64,000 nt of DNA. It comes from Shewanella mangrovi (GTDB lineage Bacteria > Pseudomonadota > Gammaproteobacteria > Enterobacterales > Shewanellaceae). Below, in pieces: positions 8,403 through 17,204 of this stretch (its first letter is position 1; the number at the start of each line of letters is the position of its first letter). Position numbers and translations under genes: made by a program. The notes under the pieces are model-generated. The model made no database searches, was not told the origin of the DNA, and was given only the letters and a program-made list of their open reading frames with translations. The stretch is from the NCBI RefSeq assembly GCF_000753795.1, contig NZ_JPEO01000017.1, positions 20,706 through 84,705 on the forward strand, written 5' to 3'.

Positions 8403-8657
8403 ATGGAAGATAACCACAACATAAATACACTTACACGCGGTGAAACAGGACTTATTGCTGGTGTTTGCTCCGGAATGGCGGATTACTATGGTATACGCAA
8501 AAATGGACTTCGTTTAGCATTCCTAATTACCAGTTTTTTCTTTGGTATTCCTATTGTTGCCTATATTGTTTTATGGCTTATTTTACCAAAATATCCATCT
8601 AGCCAGGCTATGGCTCGCCAACTAAGACGTAAAGCTGAACAACGGCGCGGAATTTAG
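8403..8657 (+). CDS. PspC-domain small membrane protein
   Basis: An 84-residue protein with one PspC domain: TRGETGLIAGVCSGMADYYG, then a single hydrophobic span (LAFLITSFFFGIPIVAYIVL) and a basic C-terminus. PspC proteins act in envelope stress sensing, but this short, single-domain form lies outside any psp operon. The ATG at 8403 is chosen because AAGGTGAAGG precedes it. An upstream ATG at 8388 lacks a ribosome site. It lies immediately after repeat copy B. Confidence 0.8.
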   Translation: MEDNHNINTLTRGETGLIAGVCSGMADYYGIRKNGLRLAFLITSFFFGIPIVAYIVLWLILPKYPSSQAMARQLRRKAEQRRGI

Positions 8658-8791
8658 CTAACGAATCTAGTCCGCAGGACTGCTAAGAAGCAGGTTCCCC
8701 TCACTTCGTTTCGTATTATAGCATTTGGTAGTTGCCTTCTCGTGAGGTGTATGTATTTGTCAGGAAAACCAATAAATAAGGGATTTTATTA

Positions 8792-9001
8792 ATGAATTTA
8801 AATGCGACTCTTTGGGGACAAATCTTCTGTGTTCTTGCCATAATAGTCATATTCTTCACAGTAAAATTTGCGAGAAGAAAGACAAATAACATATCGCTGG
8901 TAGGCATCTATGCAATTCTGCTTAATTTCTTATTTCCTCCTGGTGGCTGGATTTATTGCGGTTATTGGTATTTCAAAAAGAGCGGCGTAGTAGGTATTTG
9001 A
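8792..9001 (+). CDS. Small two-span membrane protein, unknown
   Basis: A 69-residue protein with two hydrophobic spans (residues ~8-25 and ~37-55) separated by the basic loop KFARRKTNN. The second half (FPPGGWIYCGYWYFKK) is typical of small bacterial membrane proteins of unknown role. It is part of a run of small genes separated by 130-160 bp with short hairpins, as in cassette arrays. Confidence 0.55.
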   Translation: MNLNATLWGQIFCVLAIIVIFFTVKFARRKTNNISLVGIYAILLNFLFPPGGWIYCGYWYFKKSGVVGI

Positions 9002-9157
9002 TACATAGGGGGATTAGCATTTAGCAGCGTGCACATCACAAATAAGGATAGGCCGCGGCGAAGCCGCACAGGGACGAAAATACTGTGAGTAGCTTCGTCA
9101 TTATAGTACCGTACCAGCCCTGTTATTGGGGCTTTAGGTTTAAAAAAGGAATTTGTT

Positions 9158-9367
9158 ATGGATAACACAACTCAAATTTTAATATCTTGGTTTCCTTTAC
9201 TCCTTGTTTTGCTATTTTGTTGGCTAATACCTATCACAATAATTTCTAGGTCACAAAATGTTGGACGCCAAGAAAAGCTAGCATGGATAGTGGCGACTCT
9301 GTTTATTAGCTGGATTTGTTTAATATTATTTATGTTAATCGCACCGTTGAAGCCTAACGACAAGTAA
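9158..9367 (+). CDS. Small two-span membrane protein, unknown
   Basis: A 69-residue protein with two hydrophobic helices (~8-30 and ~43-62) around a polar loop SRSQNVGRQEK. This layout is like the preceding small gene but without clear sequence identity. AAGGA lies before the ATG. Function unknown; possibly an immunity or phage-exclusion type membrane protein, but nothing in the sequence shows this. Confidence 0.55.
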   Translation: MDNTTQILISWFPLLLVLLFCWLIPITIISRSQNVGRQEKLAWIVATLFISWICLILFMLIAPLKPNDK

Positions 9368-9546
9368 GATTACGCATAATATGTGAAGCGTTAAACATAG
9401 GAAGTTTTATCTGGACTCTCATGTTATAGCCGATGAACTAACATACTTTTGTCTCCTGAAAATTCCGTGGGACCTAACTGTTGGTTTCTACGCCACTTGA
9501 TAAGCCAAACTTAATGTTGACCAATAACATCTGAGAGGAGGTCAAC

Positions 9547-10143
9547 ATGAGGAAATTATCATCCGCAAAATGCACTGGCATCAAAAGACCATTCAAATTA
9601 GAAGAAATTTGGCGAATCAGGACTAGGTTAGAGATAGAAAAAGACTTGATGCAACTCGCCCTGTTGAATCTAGCTATTGATAGCAAATTAAGGGCGAGCG
9701 ATTTTTTAAGACTGCATGTTTACGACGTGTCTTCCCAGGGAGTCATTCATGGAAGGGTTCAGTGTATTCAGAAAAAAACGGGTACCGAAGTGCACTATGA
9801 AATTACGCCTAGAACGCAGCAAAGTATAAGTAGATGGGTCCATTCAGCACACTTAGAGGCAAGCAGTTTCTTGTTTCCAAGCAATCGCCGAAAAGGGCAA
9901 GCCATCAGCTATTCTTTCTATCGTATGATTATCAGGAATTGGGCTACAAAGCTTGGTTTGAATGCTGATTGCTATGGTACGCATTCTATGCGTCGTACCA
10001 AAGCTACGTTGATCTATGCCAAAACTAAAAACATTAGGGCGGTACAGATTTTACTAGGGCACTCGAAGCTTGATAACACTATTCGTTACCTTGGTGTCGA
10101 ACTAGAAGATGCTTTAACGCTCTCGGAACAAACAGATTGTTGA
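9547..10143 (+). CDS. Short tyrosine recombinase
   Basis: A 198-residue tyrosine recombinase lacking the usual N-terminal arm-binding domain. The first catalytic Arg lies in LRASDFLRLHVYDV, the HxxR box in THSMRRTKATLIY, a later His in LLGHSKLDNTIRY and the nucleophile Tyr in IRYLGVE. It resembles FimB-like or resolvase-type short integrases rather than phage integrases. GAGAGGAGG precedes the ATG. It is followed by a perfect 11-bp hairpin (10153-10183) and repeat copy C, so it may be the enzyme that acts on this repeat family; that link is speculation. Confidence 0.85.
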   Translation: MRKLSSAKCTGIKRPFKLEEIWRIRTRLEIEKDLMQLALLNLAIDSKLRASDFLRLHVYDVSSQGVIHGRVQCIQKKTGTEVHYEITPRTQQSISRWVHSAHLEASSFLFPSNRRKGQAISYSFYRMIIRNWATKLGLNADCYGTHSMRRTKATLIYAKTKNIRAVQILLGHSKLDNTIRYLGVELEDALTLSEQTDC

Positions 10144-10181
10144 GGGCTGTATACAGGCTTTTCCTCGCTCAGAAAAGCCTG

Positions 10182-10254
10182 TGCCCCATTGTGAGTTACG
10201 CTCGCCCAAAAGCACTTAGCCATTAGAAATGATGTTGACCTAATTTGGCTAATG
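10182..10254 (+). repeat. Cassette-border-like repeat, copy C
   Basis: Box 1 TGCCCCATTGTGAGTTAC starts at 10182 and box 2 TTGACCTAATTTGGCTAATG at 10235, a 53-nt offset. TTAGCC (10216) can pair with GGCTAA (10247). It directly follows a recombinase gene and its hairpin. Confidence 0.8.
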
Positions 10255-10273
10255 TCGTAAATGAGTGTTCTGC

Positions 10274-11152
10274 TCATGCTTCATATCGAAGCATATCTAA
10301 TAAGGCCATAAACGCTGGGGAATCTTGCCGTCTGTATGGGTAGTAAAGGTAATACCCTTCAAAATATGGGCACCAGTCGAGCATGAGCGTGACAAGCTGC
10401 TCCTGCTTTAGATATTCCTCAACATAGTATTCTGGTAGGTAAGCGATACCCATTCCATCTAGCACTGCGTTTAGCACGTGTGAGTTGGTATTAGCGGTAA
10501 ACTGTCCTTTAACTTTGAGATTGAGTTTCTTGTCACCTTTCTCAAATTCCCAGGCATATAAGCCGCTTTTTTCTGAATAACGTATATTTATGCAGTTGTG
10601 CTTTAACAAATCTTCAGGGATTTTCGGTACGGAATGCTTACGTAAATACTGGGGTGAGGCAACAACCACTTGACGCCAGTTTGGGCTAACTTTTACGGCA
10701 ATCATGTCATTATTGAGGTCTTCACCTAGACGAATGCCTGCGTCAAAGCGTTCTTTGACGATATCGGTAAAACCATAGTCAATGCTTACCTCAACACTAA
10801 TATCAGGATATCGACTGAGAAATCGAGGTAGTACCGGTCGCAAAATATACTCAATTGCATCGTCAGCACCTGTGATACGAAGATGACCAGCTGGCTTATC
10901 TCTCAGCTCCCCCAATCTTTGAATTGCATCATCAACCTGCTCAAATAAGGGCGCTAAATCGTTAATTAGTCGCTGACCTGCGTCAGTTGGGGCAATACTT
11001 CGCGTTGTCCTAGCGAATAGCCGAACACCTAATTTTTTCTCAAGAGATTTGATCAGGTGACTTAATGCTGAAGGGGAAACACCCAACTCTGCTGCGGCTT
11101 TAGTAAAGCTGTTGAGCCTAGCTATGACGAGAAATGCTTTAAGGTCGTCCAC
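10274..11152 (-). CDS. LysR-type transcriptional regulator
   Basis: A 292-residue LysR regulator of the CrgA/AaeR-like group. The winged helix-turn-helix at the N-terminus reads FTKAAAELGVSPSALSHLIK and LEKKLGVRLFARTTRSIAPT, and a periplasmic-binding-like effector domain follows. The GTG start at 11152 has GGGAGAG upstream. It is divergent from the YghU-type gene and probably controls the detoxification cluster to its right through the shared promoter sequence at 11234 and 13692. Confidence 0.93.
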   Translation of the reverse strand: MDDLKAFLVIARLNSFTKAAAELGVSPSALSHLIKSLEKKLGVRLFARTTRSIAPTDAGQRLINDLAPLFEQVDDAIQRLGELRDKPAGHLRITGADDAIEYILRPVLPRFLSRYPDISVEVSIDYGFTDIVKERFDAGIRLGEDLNNDMIAVKVSPNWRQVVVASPQYLRKHSVPKIPEDLLKHNCINIRYSEKSGLYAWEFEKGDKKLNLKVKGQFTANTNSHVLNAVLDGMGIAYLPEYYVEEYLKQEQLVTLMLDWCPYFEGYYLYYPYRRQDSPAFMALLDMLRYEA

Positions 11153-11233
11153 TTTATCTCTCCCTCAATTTTTTACTGACTATAGCATTCAATGCCTACC
11201 TCTTGGGCATCTCACTTGTGAATAAAACTCACA

Positions 11234-11283
11234 AATAAATGAAATTATTCGGTATTAATCAACGAAGCATCACTTGTTAGATT
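11234..11283 (+). promoter_or_regulatory. Shared 50-bp promoter/operator, first copy
   Basis: Begins AATAAATGAAAT and ends CACTTGTTAGATT. A closely similar sequence of the same length lies at 13692-13741 before the YqhD gene. Likely LysR-regulated promoter of the cluster. Confidence 0.65.
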
Positions 11284-11371
11284 GCAGCTTACATAATCAA
11301 TATCTAACTCAAGTCGGTTGATATTTGAACATCCACAAAATGAGTTATTCACATTATTACGAGGGTACGGC

Positions 11372-12232
11372 GTGGCAGCTATTTATATTCCTCCTCAAGT
11401 TTGGTCTGCTCTAGTTGAGGAAAAGCACCAAGAAATCGCGGGTAATAGACCGACTGCTGGCGCGAGATATGATGAGAGCTTGCCAGTAGGAAACCACAAA
11501 CTCCAACTCTATTCTCTAGCAACACCCAACGGGCAGAAAGTGGCCATCATGCTGGAAGAGTTGCTGGCATTAGGCGTGCGAGAAGCTGAATATGATGCCT
11601 TTCTAATCAAAATAGGCAAAGGTGAACAATTTAGCTCTGGGTTTGTCGATGTAAACCCAAATTCAAAAATACCGGCATTGGTAGATTATTCACATGCTGA
11701 GCCCATCAAAGTCTTCGAGTCTGGCAATATTTTGCTCTATCTGGCCGATAAATTTGGCCAGCTCTTACCTCGTGACCACGCTAAACGAACAGAAGTACTC
11801 AATTGGTTGTTCTGGCTTCAAGGTTCAGCGCCTTATTTGGGGGGAGGCTTCGGCCATTTCTATGTCTTTGCAATACAGAAATTTGAATACCCCATTAACC
11901 GATTCGCGATGGAAGTCAAAAGGCAATTAGATGTGCTTAATAGGCAGTTGGCTAACAGGACATTTATTGCTGGTGACGAGTACAGCATTGCTGATATCGC
12001 TATTTGGCCTTGGTACGGCAATCTCGTGCTAGGACATTTATACGACGCTGCGGAGTTTCTCGACGTACAAAGCTATCAACATGTGCAGCGCTGGGCGCGA
12101 TTAATTGCAGAGCGTCCAGCGGTGAAACGCGGTCGAATTGTCAATCGGTTGATGGGGGCGGAATGGGAACGGCTGGCAGAACGCCACTGCGCGGCGGATA
12201 TCGATGCGGTGTTAGCAAAAGCACCCAAATAA
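11372..12232 (+). CDS. yghU: Glutathione-dependent disulfide-bond oxidoreductase (YghU-like)
   Basis: A GST-fold protein very close in motif to E. coli YghU, a Nu-class enzyme with disulfide-bond reductase and peroxidase activity using two glutathiones. Recognisable parts are LPVGNHKLQLYSLATPNGQK, FVDVNPNSKIPALVD, VFESGNILLYLADKFG (GSH binding), WLFWLQGSAPYLGGGFGHFY and the C-terminal ERPAVKRGRIVNR. The GTG at 11372 is preferred because GAGGG precedes it and it lies about as far from the shared promoter (88 bp) as the YqhD start does (80 bp). A TTG at 11318 gives a longer frame. It heads the detoxification cluster. Confidence 0.9.
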   Translation: MAAIYIPPQVWSALVEEKHQEIAGNRPTAGARYDESLPVGNHKLQLYSLATPNGQKVAIMLEELLALGVREAEYDAFLIKIGKGEQFSSGFVDVNPNSKIPALVDYSHAEPIKVFESGNILLYLADKFGQLLPRDHAKRTEVLNWLFWLQGSAPYLGGGFGHFYVFAIQKFEYPINRFAMEVKRQLDVLNRQLANRTFIAGDEYSIADIAIWPWYGNLVLGHLYDAAEFLDVQSYQHVQRWARLIAERPAVKRGRIVNRLMGAEWERLAERHCAADIDAVLAKAPK

Positions 12233-12330
12233 GCTATCCAAAAGTCCGGCTTATAAAAGCCGCTGTATCAACAAGAGCGGTATTCATCGCTAAATCATCA
12301 ATGTGAACACAGTCAGTATGGAGAAATATT

Positions 12331-13485
12331 ATGAGTGACGATACCGATCAACTCAGAAGAAAGGTAGTTAAGATGACTGGTGCAGTTGGCATGAGTGCGC
12401 TGCTATCAGGACCTATTAATGTATTTGCCAGTGAATCAAATGCAAAAATCCAATCCCGTGGATATGCCGCATTTGATGAATCTGGCATCCTCAAACCATG
12501 GAAATTTGAACGTCGCGCTGTGGGTGATAGTGATATTCTCATCGATATCAAATACGCCAGCATTTGCCATTCAGATATCCACCAAGAAAAAGGTCATTGG
12601 GGCAAACAACAATACCCGCAAGTGCCAGGTCATGAAATGGTGGGCATTGTCGCTGCCGTTGGTAAGAACGTGACTAAATTTAAAGTGGGAGACCGTGCTG
12701 GCGTGGGTTGTATGGTGGGTAATCATCATCACCATCATGATCACGACGAAGAACAATACAATGCAGATACCATCTTCACGTATGGCTTTCCAGACGATCG
12801 TTCTCCGACGGGCATCTCTCAGGGCGGTTACTCAAATAACATTGTCGTAGAAGACCATTTTGCGGTGCATATCCCTGATAATGTCAGTTTCCAAGAGGCA
12901 GTGCCGTTACTGTGTGCAGGAATTACCACTTACTCACCACTCATGCGAGCTGACATCAAACCCGGCATGAAAGTGGGCATTGCCGGAATCGGTGGATTAG
13001 GTCATCTGGCGGTGAAAATCGCAGTTTCAAAAGGTGCTGAGGTCTACGCGTTCACAACCTCACCATCTAAAGTGAAAGATATTCTAGCCTTTGGCGCGAA
13101 AGAAGCCATTGTGGTTGATGATCTTGCCAAGCTTAATCAATATCGAGGCCAGTTAGATTACCTGCTTTCAACTATTCCGTATGACTACAATGTCGCTGCC
13201 TACGCCGCTGTCGTTAAGCCATATGGAACCTTCACGCAGGTAGGGATGCCTATCAATTCTGAAGTGACGGTGAGCGCATTAAATCTGGCGTTTGCTCGAG
13301 TGAACTTCAACGCATCATTGATTGGCGGCATGAAAGAAACGCAAGAAGTCGTCAATTATTGTGCTGATAACAAAGTGTTGCCACAGATCCAGATGATCAA
13401 AGCCGAGCAGATTAATGATGCATGGGAAAATGTTGTCAATAAAAAGGCCCGCTATCGGTATGTGATTGACGCGAGCACTTTCTAA
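12331..13485 (+). CDS. Zinc alcohol dehydrogenase with Tat-like leader and His-rich structural site
   Basis: A 384-residue medium-chain dehydrogenase of the cinnamyl-alcohol/YahK group, which reduces aldehydes with NAD(P)H. The catalytic zinc ligands are visible (ICHSDIH, PGHE), and the Rossmann motif is GIGGLGHLAVK. Two features are odd. The first ~35 residues read LRRKVVKMTGAVGMSALL and end near VFASES, like a twin-arginine export signal. The four cysteines of the structural zinc site are gone; the same loop reads NHHHHHDHDEEQYN. The enzyme may be periplasmic with a histidine-bound metal, or the leader may be vestigial. GGAG precedes the ATG. Confidence 0.88.
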   Translation: MSDDTDQLRRKVVKMTGAVGMSALLSGPINVFASESNAKIQSRGYAAFDESGILKPWKFERRAVGDSDILIDIKYASICHSDIHQEKGHWGKQQYPQVPGHEMVGIVAAVGKNVTKFKVGDRAGVGCMVGNHHHHHDHDEEQYNADTIFTYGFPDDRSPTGISQGGYSNNIVVEDHFAVHIPDNVSFQEAVPLLCAGITTYSPLMRADIKPGMKVGIAGIGGLGHLAVKIAVSKGAEVYAFTTSPSKVKDILAFGAKEAIVVDDLAKLNQYRGQLDYLLSTIPYDYNVAAYAAVVKPYGTFTQVGMPINSEVTVSALNLAFARVNFNASLIGGMKETQEVVNYCADNKVLPQIQMIKAEQINDAWENVVNKKARYRYVIDASTF

Positions 13486-13507
13486 ATCGATATGTTTTTA
13501 CCCGCTA

Positions 13508-13538
13508 AGAGGATGCCGAAGTGTATCCTCTTTTTTTA
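13508..13538 (+). terminator. Terminator after alcohol dehydrogenase
   Basis: Seven-base stem AGAGGAT / ATCCTCT and a run of seven T. It separates the dehydrogenase from the YqhD promoter. Confidence 0.8.
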
Positions 13539-13691
13539 CTAGACGATGCTTTTTAAAGTGTCGTCGTTTTAGCTGATACCAAGCAGTGATTTTAAATAAT
13601 ATTTAAAATCAATTACCTAGCTAAGATTGATTACGTTAGCAACACTGACGAGAAATTTTGTCCGCCTTTTTATTTGTGAATTTTCTTCAGC

Positions 13692-13741
13692 AATAAATGA
13701 AATATTCGCTTATTAATTACTACGGTATTACTTGTTAAATT
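13692..13741 (+). promoter_or_regulatory. Shared 50-bp promoter/operator, second copy
   Basis: Begins AATAAATGAAAT and ends TACTTGTTAAATT. It aligns without length change to 11234-11283 and lies 80 bp before the YqhD start, implying co-regulation. Confidence 0.65.
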
Positions 13742-13820
13742 ATCGCCATCGAACAACTCAATGTTGTTTCTAGCACGACCACATAGAGGCGTGGTCGTCA
13801 ATAATTCTGAGGGTAATACG

Positions 13821-14978
13821 ATGGAAAATTTCACATTTCATAATCCAGTAAAAGTGCTTTTTGGTAAAAACCAGATTGCTCAAATTAATCAGGAAATTCC
13901 AAAAGATAAACGCGTTTTAATCGTTTACGGCGGTGGCAGTGTTGTCAAAACAGGTGTATTGCAACGGGTAAAAGATGCGCTGGAAAACGAGGTGGTTTTT
14001 GAGTTCGGCGGTGTTGAAGCTAACCCTCATTACGAAACGCTGATGAGAGCGGTTGAGATTGTTAAATCGGAAAAAATCGACTTTCTACTCGCCGTGGGTG
14101 GTGGTTCCGTTATTGACGGTACAAAGTTTATTGCCGCAGCTGCGATGTATGAAGGCGATACGTGGGAAATCGTTAAAAGCTACGGGAGCGTGGTGAAAGC
14201 AGCACTGCCTATCGGCTGTGTTCTCACCATCGCCGCCACTGGCTCAGAGATGAACAACGTTTCTGTTGTCACCAAGGCTGAAACTAAAGATAAACTGTTT
14301 TTTGGATCGCCGTTCGTGTTACCTAAATTCTCTGTGCTAGAGCCTGAAATTACCTTCACCTTGCCGCAAAACCAAACAGCGAATGGTGTGGTTGATGCGT
14401 TCATTCACATTCTAGAACAGTACGTTACTTATCCTGTTAATGCGAAGATCCCAGATCGCTTTGCAGAAGCGTTGCTGAAAACCTTGAAGGAAGAAGGCCC
14501 TAAAGCGCTGGTTACGCCAGATGACTATGATGCACGAGCCAATATCATGTGGTCAGCCACCATGGCACTTAACGGCATTCTAGCAACAGGCACACCTGCT
14601 GATTGGGCAACTCACATGATTGGCCAAGAAATCACCGGCTTGTATGGGTTAGACCATGCGCAAACGCTAGCGATTGTCTTGCCAGCACTTTGGAAATTCT
14701 GCAAAGCAGATAAGTCAGCTAAACTGGCTCAGTATGCTGCAAATGTGTGGGATATCCCATCAGCAGAGGAAGATGTTATGGCAGATAAAGCGATTGAAAT
14801 CACCGTAGACTTCTTCGAATCCATGGGGTTAAAAACGCATCTTGCCGACTACGGTTTAGGCGAAGAGATCATTCCTCACGTTGTTGAGAAACTTAGAGCG
14901 CACGGCCACGTCAACATCGGTGAAAAACAAAAAATCACTGCTGAAAGTGCCGCAGAAATTCTGAAACTAGCACTTTAA
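13821..14978 (+). CDS. yqhD: NADPH-dependent aldehyde reductase YqhD
   Basis: A 385-residue iron/zinc-containing alcohol dehydrogenase of the YqhD/BdhA type that reduces toxic short-chain aldehydes such as methylglyoxal, acrolein and malondialdehyde to alcohols using NADPH. It starts MENFTFHNPVKVLFGKNQI. The cofactor motif GGGSVIDGTKF and the metal site residues in VDAFIHILEQY and GLDHAQTLAIV are present. The ATG at 13821 is chosen for the GAGGG upstream and agreement with the usual YqhD start. It is the core detoxifying enzyme of the LysR cluster. Confidence 0.95.
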   Translation: MENFTFHNPVKVLFGKNQIAQINQEIPKDKRVLIVYGGGSVVKTGVLQRVKDALENEVVFEFGGVEANPHYETLMRAVEIVKSEKIDFLLAVGGGSVIDGTKFIAAAAMYEGDTWEIVKSYGSVVKAALPIGCVLTIAATGSEMNNVSVVTKAETKDKLFFGSPFVLPKFSVLEPEITFTLPQNQTANGVVDAFIHILEQYVTYPVNAKIPDRFAEALLKTLKEEGPKALVTPDDYDARANIMWSATMALNGILATGTPADWATHMIGQEITGLYGLDHAQTLAIVLPALWKFCKADKSAKLAQYAANVWDIPSAEEDVMADKAIEITVDFFESMGLKTHLADYGLGEEIIPHVVEKLRAHGHVNIGEKQKITAESAAEILKLAL

Positions 14979-15076
14979 ATTACCAGCTTGTCGCTCAGTG
15001 CTGTCCTATAGATAGCACTGTCGATAAACGCTTATCCATATCGATAATCTTTGAACTTGAGGAGAACTTAACAACG

Positions 15077-15802
15077 ATGGCTCGCATATTTGTTACCGGT
15101 TCGACCGATGGCCTAGGCTTAGCGACTGCAACCAGCCTACTTGAAAAAGGGCATGAGATTATTGTTCATAGTCGCAACCATCAACGACTAACTGCTGTGC
15201 AGCACTTGATTGATAGAGGTGCCAAACCAGTGATAGGTGATCTTGCGATATTTGAGCAGCAATGCGCGATTGCGGTGCAAGTTAATCAGTATGGACAAAT
15301 GGATGCGGTGATCCACAACGCTGGGATGTTATCCGGCAAAGAGATGTTGGCCGTCAATGTATTAGCGCCGTATGTCTTAACAGCACTGATCACCAAACCT
15401 TCGCGGCTCATCTATCTCAGTAGCAGTATGCACTTTAATGGCAATGCCGTTCTGTCAGATATCAAATGGTATGGCAGTTCGCGCAGCTATTCAGACAGCA
15501 AGCTGCTTGTCACAACGATGGCGAATGCGATAGAAAGGCAGTGGCACGATGTATCCTGTTTCACGGTTGACCCTGGCTGGGTTCCAACAAAAATGGGCGG
15601 CAAAGATGCGACTGATGACTTCGTTGAAGGATATCAAACGCAAGAGTGGTTGGCCGAAGCGGAGCTAGCATCATCACTTGAAAGCGGAACCTATTGGCAT
15701 CACAAACAAACCCAAGCGCCACACAAAGCTGCCCAAGACGAGGCGTTCCAACAAGCGCTATTAACCACATTAACACACGTTACCGGTGTTTCACTGCCAT
15801 AG
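15077..15802 (+). CDS. Short-chain dehydrogenase/reductase
   Basis: A 241-residue classical SDR. The NAD(P)-binding motif is TGSTDGLGLA at residues 7-16, NAG is in IHNAGML, the catalytic Ser lies in LIYLSSSMHF and the YxxxK pair is YSDSK. The substrate is unknown. Its place between YqhD and an MFS pump suggests oxidoreduction of the same group of reactive carbonyls. GAGGAG lies before the ATG. Confidence 0.88.
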   Translation: MARIFVTGSTDGLGLATATSLLEKGHEIIVHSRNHQRLTAVQHLIDRGAKPVIGDLAIFEQQCAIAVQVNQYGQMDAVIHNAGMLSGKEMLAVNVLAPYVLTALITKPSRLIYLSSSMHFNGNAVLSDIKWYGSSRSYSDSKLLVTTMANAIERQWHDVSCFTVDPGWVPTKMGGKDATDDFVEGYQTQEWLAEAELASSLESGTYWHHKQTQAPHKAAQDEAFQQALLTTLTHVTGVSLP

Positions 15803-15916
15803 CGCTAGTAAAACCTCACCAGTTAACACTTTTCAAATGAAAAATCGCAGCAACTAACCGCAGGGGAGCATGAGTATTCATGCTTTCTAGCAAGCTATTT
15901 TTTCACAGAGATAACG

Positions 15917-17095
15917 ATGACACATCAACACAAACCAATGCCCTATATGGCGTTGTTGGCATTTGCTATGACTGGGTTTATCTGCATTATGACAGAAACA
16001 ATACCAGCGGGCTTATTGCCGGAGATCAGCCATGATATGGCAATCCCACTATCAACCGCCGGACAGTGGGTGACGGCTTATGCACTAGGATCGTTGTTTG
16101 CGGCAATACCACTAACGATTGCCACGCGGACTTGGTCAAGACGGAGTGTACTCGTCACAACGGTGTTGGGATTTATTCTTTTCAACACCTTAACTGCGCT
16201 GTCGTCAGACTTGTTATTGACCTTTACCGCTCGCTTTCTGGCGGGAGCGAGTGCGGGGTTGGCATGGAGTTTACTCGCTGGTTACGCACGACGCATTGTT
16301 GAACCTGCTCAACAAGGTAAAGCAATGGCGATTGCCATGGTCGGGACTCCAATAGCATTGTCTGCCGGCGTACCGCTAGGCACTTGGTTAGGTCAGGTGT
16401 TGGGGTGGCGTTTAACATTTGGCGTAATGTCCGTGCTATCTGTGGTACTGATTGCGTGGATCATGTTGTGTGTGCCAAATGTCGCGGGTCAGTCAAAACA
16501 GGTTAATCTGCAATTTGGCAAGGTACTCAATATTAAAGGCGTAAAGCCCGTACTTGCCGTTGTGCTGACGTGGATGTTGGCACACAACATTCTCTATATC
16601 TACATTGCACCATTCGTTGAACCAGCAAACTTGGGTAACAAAGTGGATGTCATTCTGATGGTCTTCGGATTGGCGTCTTTGGTGGGGATTTTTATCACCG
16701 GAAAGCTCATCGACAAACATTTACGCGTAACGGTGCTGCTGTCGTTATTTGCATTTTGTGTTGTGTCATTAATTCTCGGGATATTTATTACCAGCCCTAG
16801 TGTGATTGTTATTGGCACCGCAATTTGGGGACTGACCTTCGGCGGCGCGGCAACGTTACTCAACACTGCGCTTGCGGACGCTGCTGGCGAATGGGCGGAT
16901 ATCGCCATTTCGTTGACCGTTGTCAGTTGGAACAGCGCTATTTCTCTTGGAGGCATAGTTGGAGGTCTGTTACTCCATCTGAGCGGCGTGTCCTCACTTC
17001 CTTATATGTTGGTTGGCCTATTGTTTACCAGTTTCCTGATAGTAAAGCTCAACGCCAGTTATGCCTTTCCGCGAAGCCGAGAACAAGCCCACTAA
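15917..17095 (+). CDS. MFS transporter (AraJ/sugar-efflux-like)
   Basis: A 392-residue twelve-helix major facilitator. The first helices read MTGFICIMTETIPAGLLPEI, typical of the DHA1 AraJ/YdhP-like efflux group. The A-loop motif is degenerate, and the motif C-like GTPIALSAGVPLGTWLGQ is intact. It probably exports a metabolite or drug; the substrate cannot be read. It lies in the same run of genes as yqhD and the SDRs. Confidence 0.9.
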   Translation: MTHQHKPMPYMALLAFAMTGFICIMTETIPAGLLPEISHDMAIPLSTAGQWVTAYALGSLFAAIPLTIATRTWSRRSVLVTTVLGFILFNTLTALSSDLLLTFTARFLAGASAGLAWSLLAGYARRIVEPAQQGKAMAIAMVGTPIALSAGVPLGTWLGQVLGWRLTFGVMSVLSVVLIAWIMLCVPNVAGQSKQVNLQFGKVLNIKGVKPVLAVVLTWMLAHNILYIYIAPFVEPANLGNKVDVILMVFGLASLVGIFITGKLIDKHLRVTVLLSLFAFCVVSLILGIFITSPSVIVIGTAIWGLTFGGAATLLNTALADAAGEWADIAISLTVVSWNSAISLGGIVGGLLLHLSGVSSLPYMLVGLLFTSFLIVKLNASYAFPRSREQAH

Positions 17096-17204
17096 CCACG
17101 TGAAATACCAAGTGGGTCAATGATGACGTTCACCATTGGCTCTCTTAATCTCCCTAATCGGGCAGAACAAACGACACTCATTATTAACAACAGCAGAGGT
17201 ACAT

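Noticed and set aside
9352..9400. Possible integron attC site (GCCTAAC ... GCGTTAAAC) after a small membrane gene
   Set aside because: The outer core-like sequences fit RYYYAAC and GTTRRRY, but the inner arms do not pair and no integron integrase is present. The other spacers do not share it.
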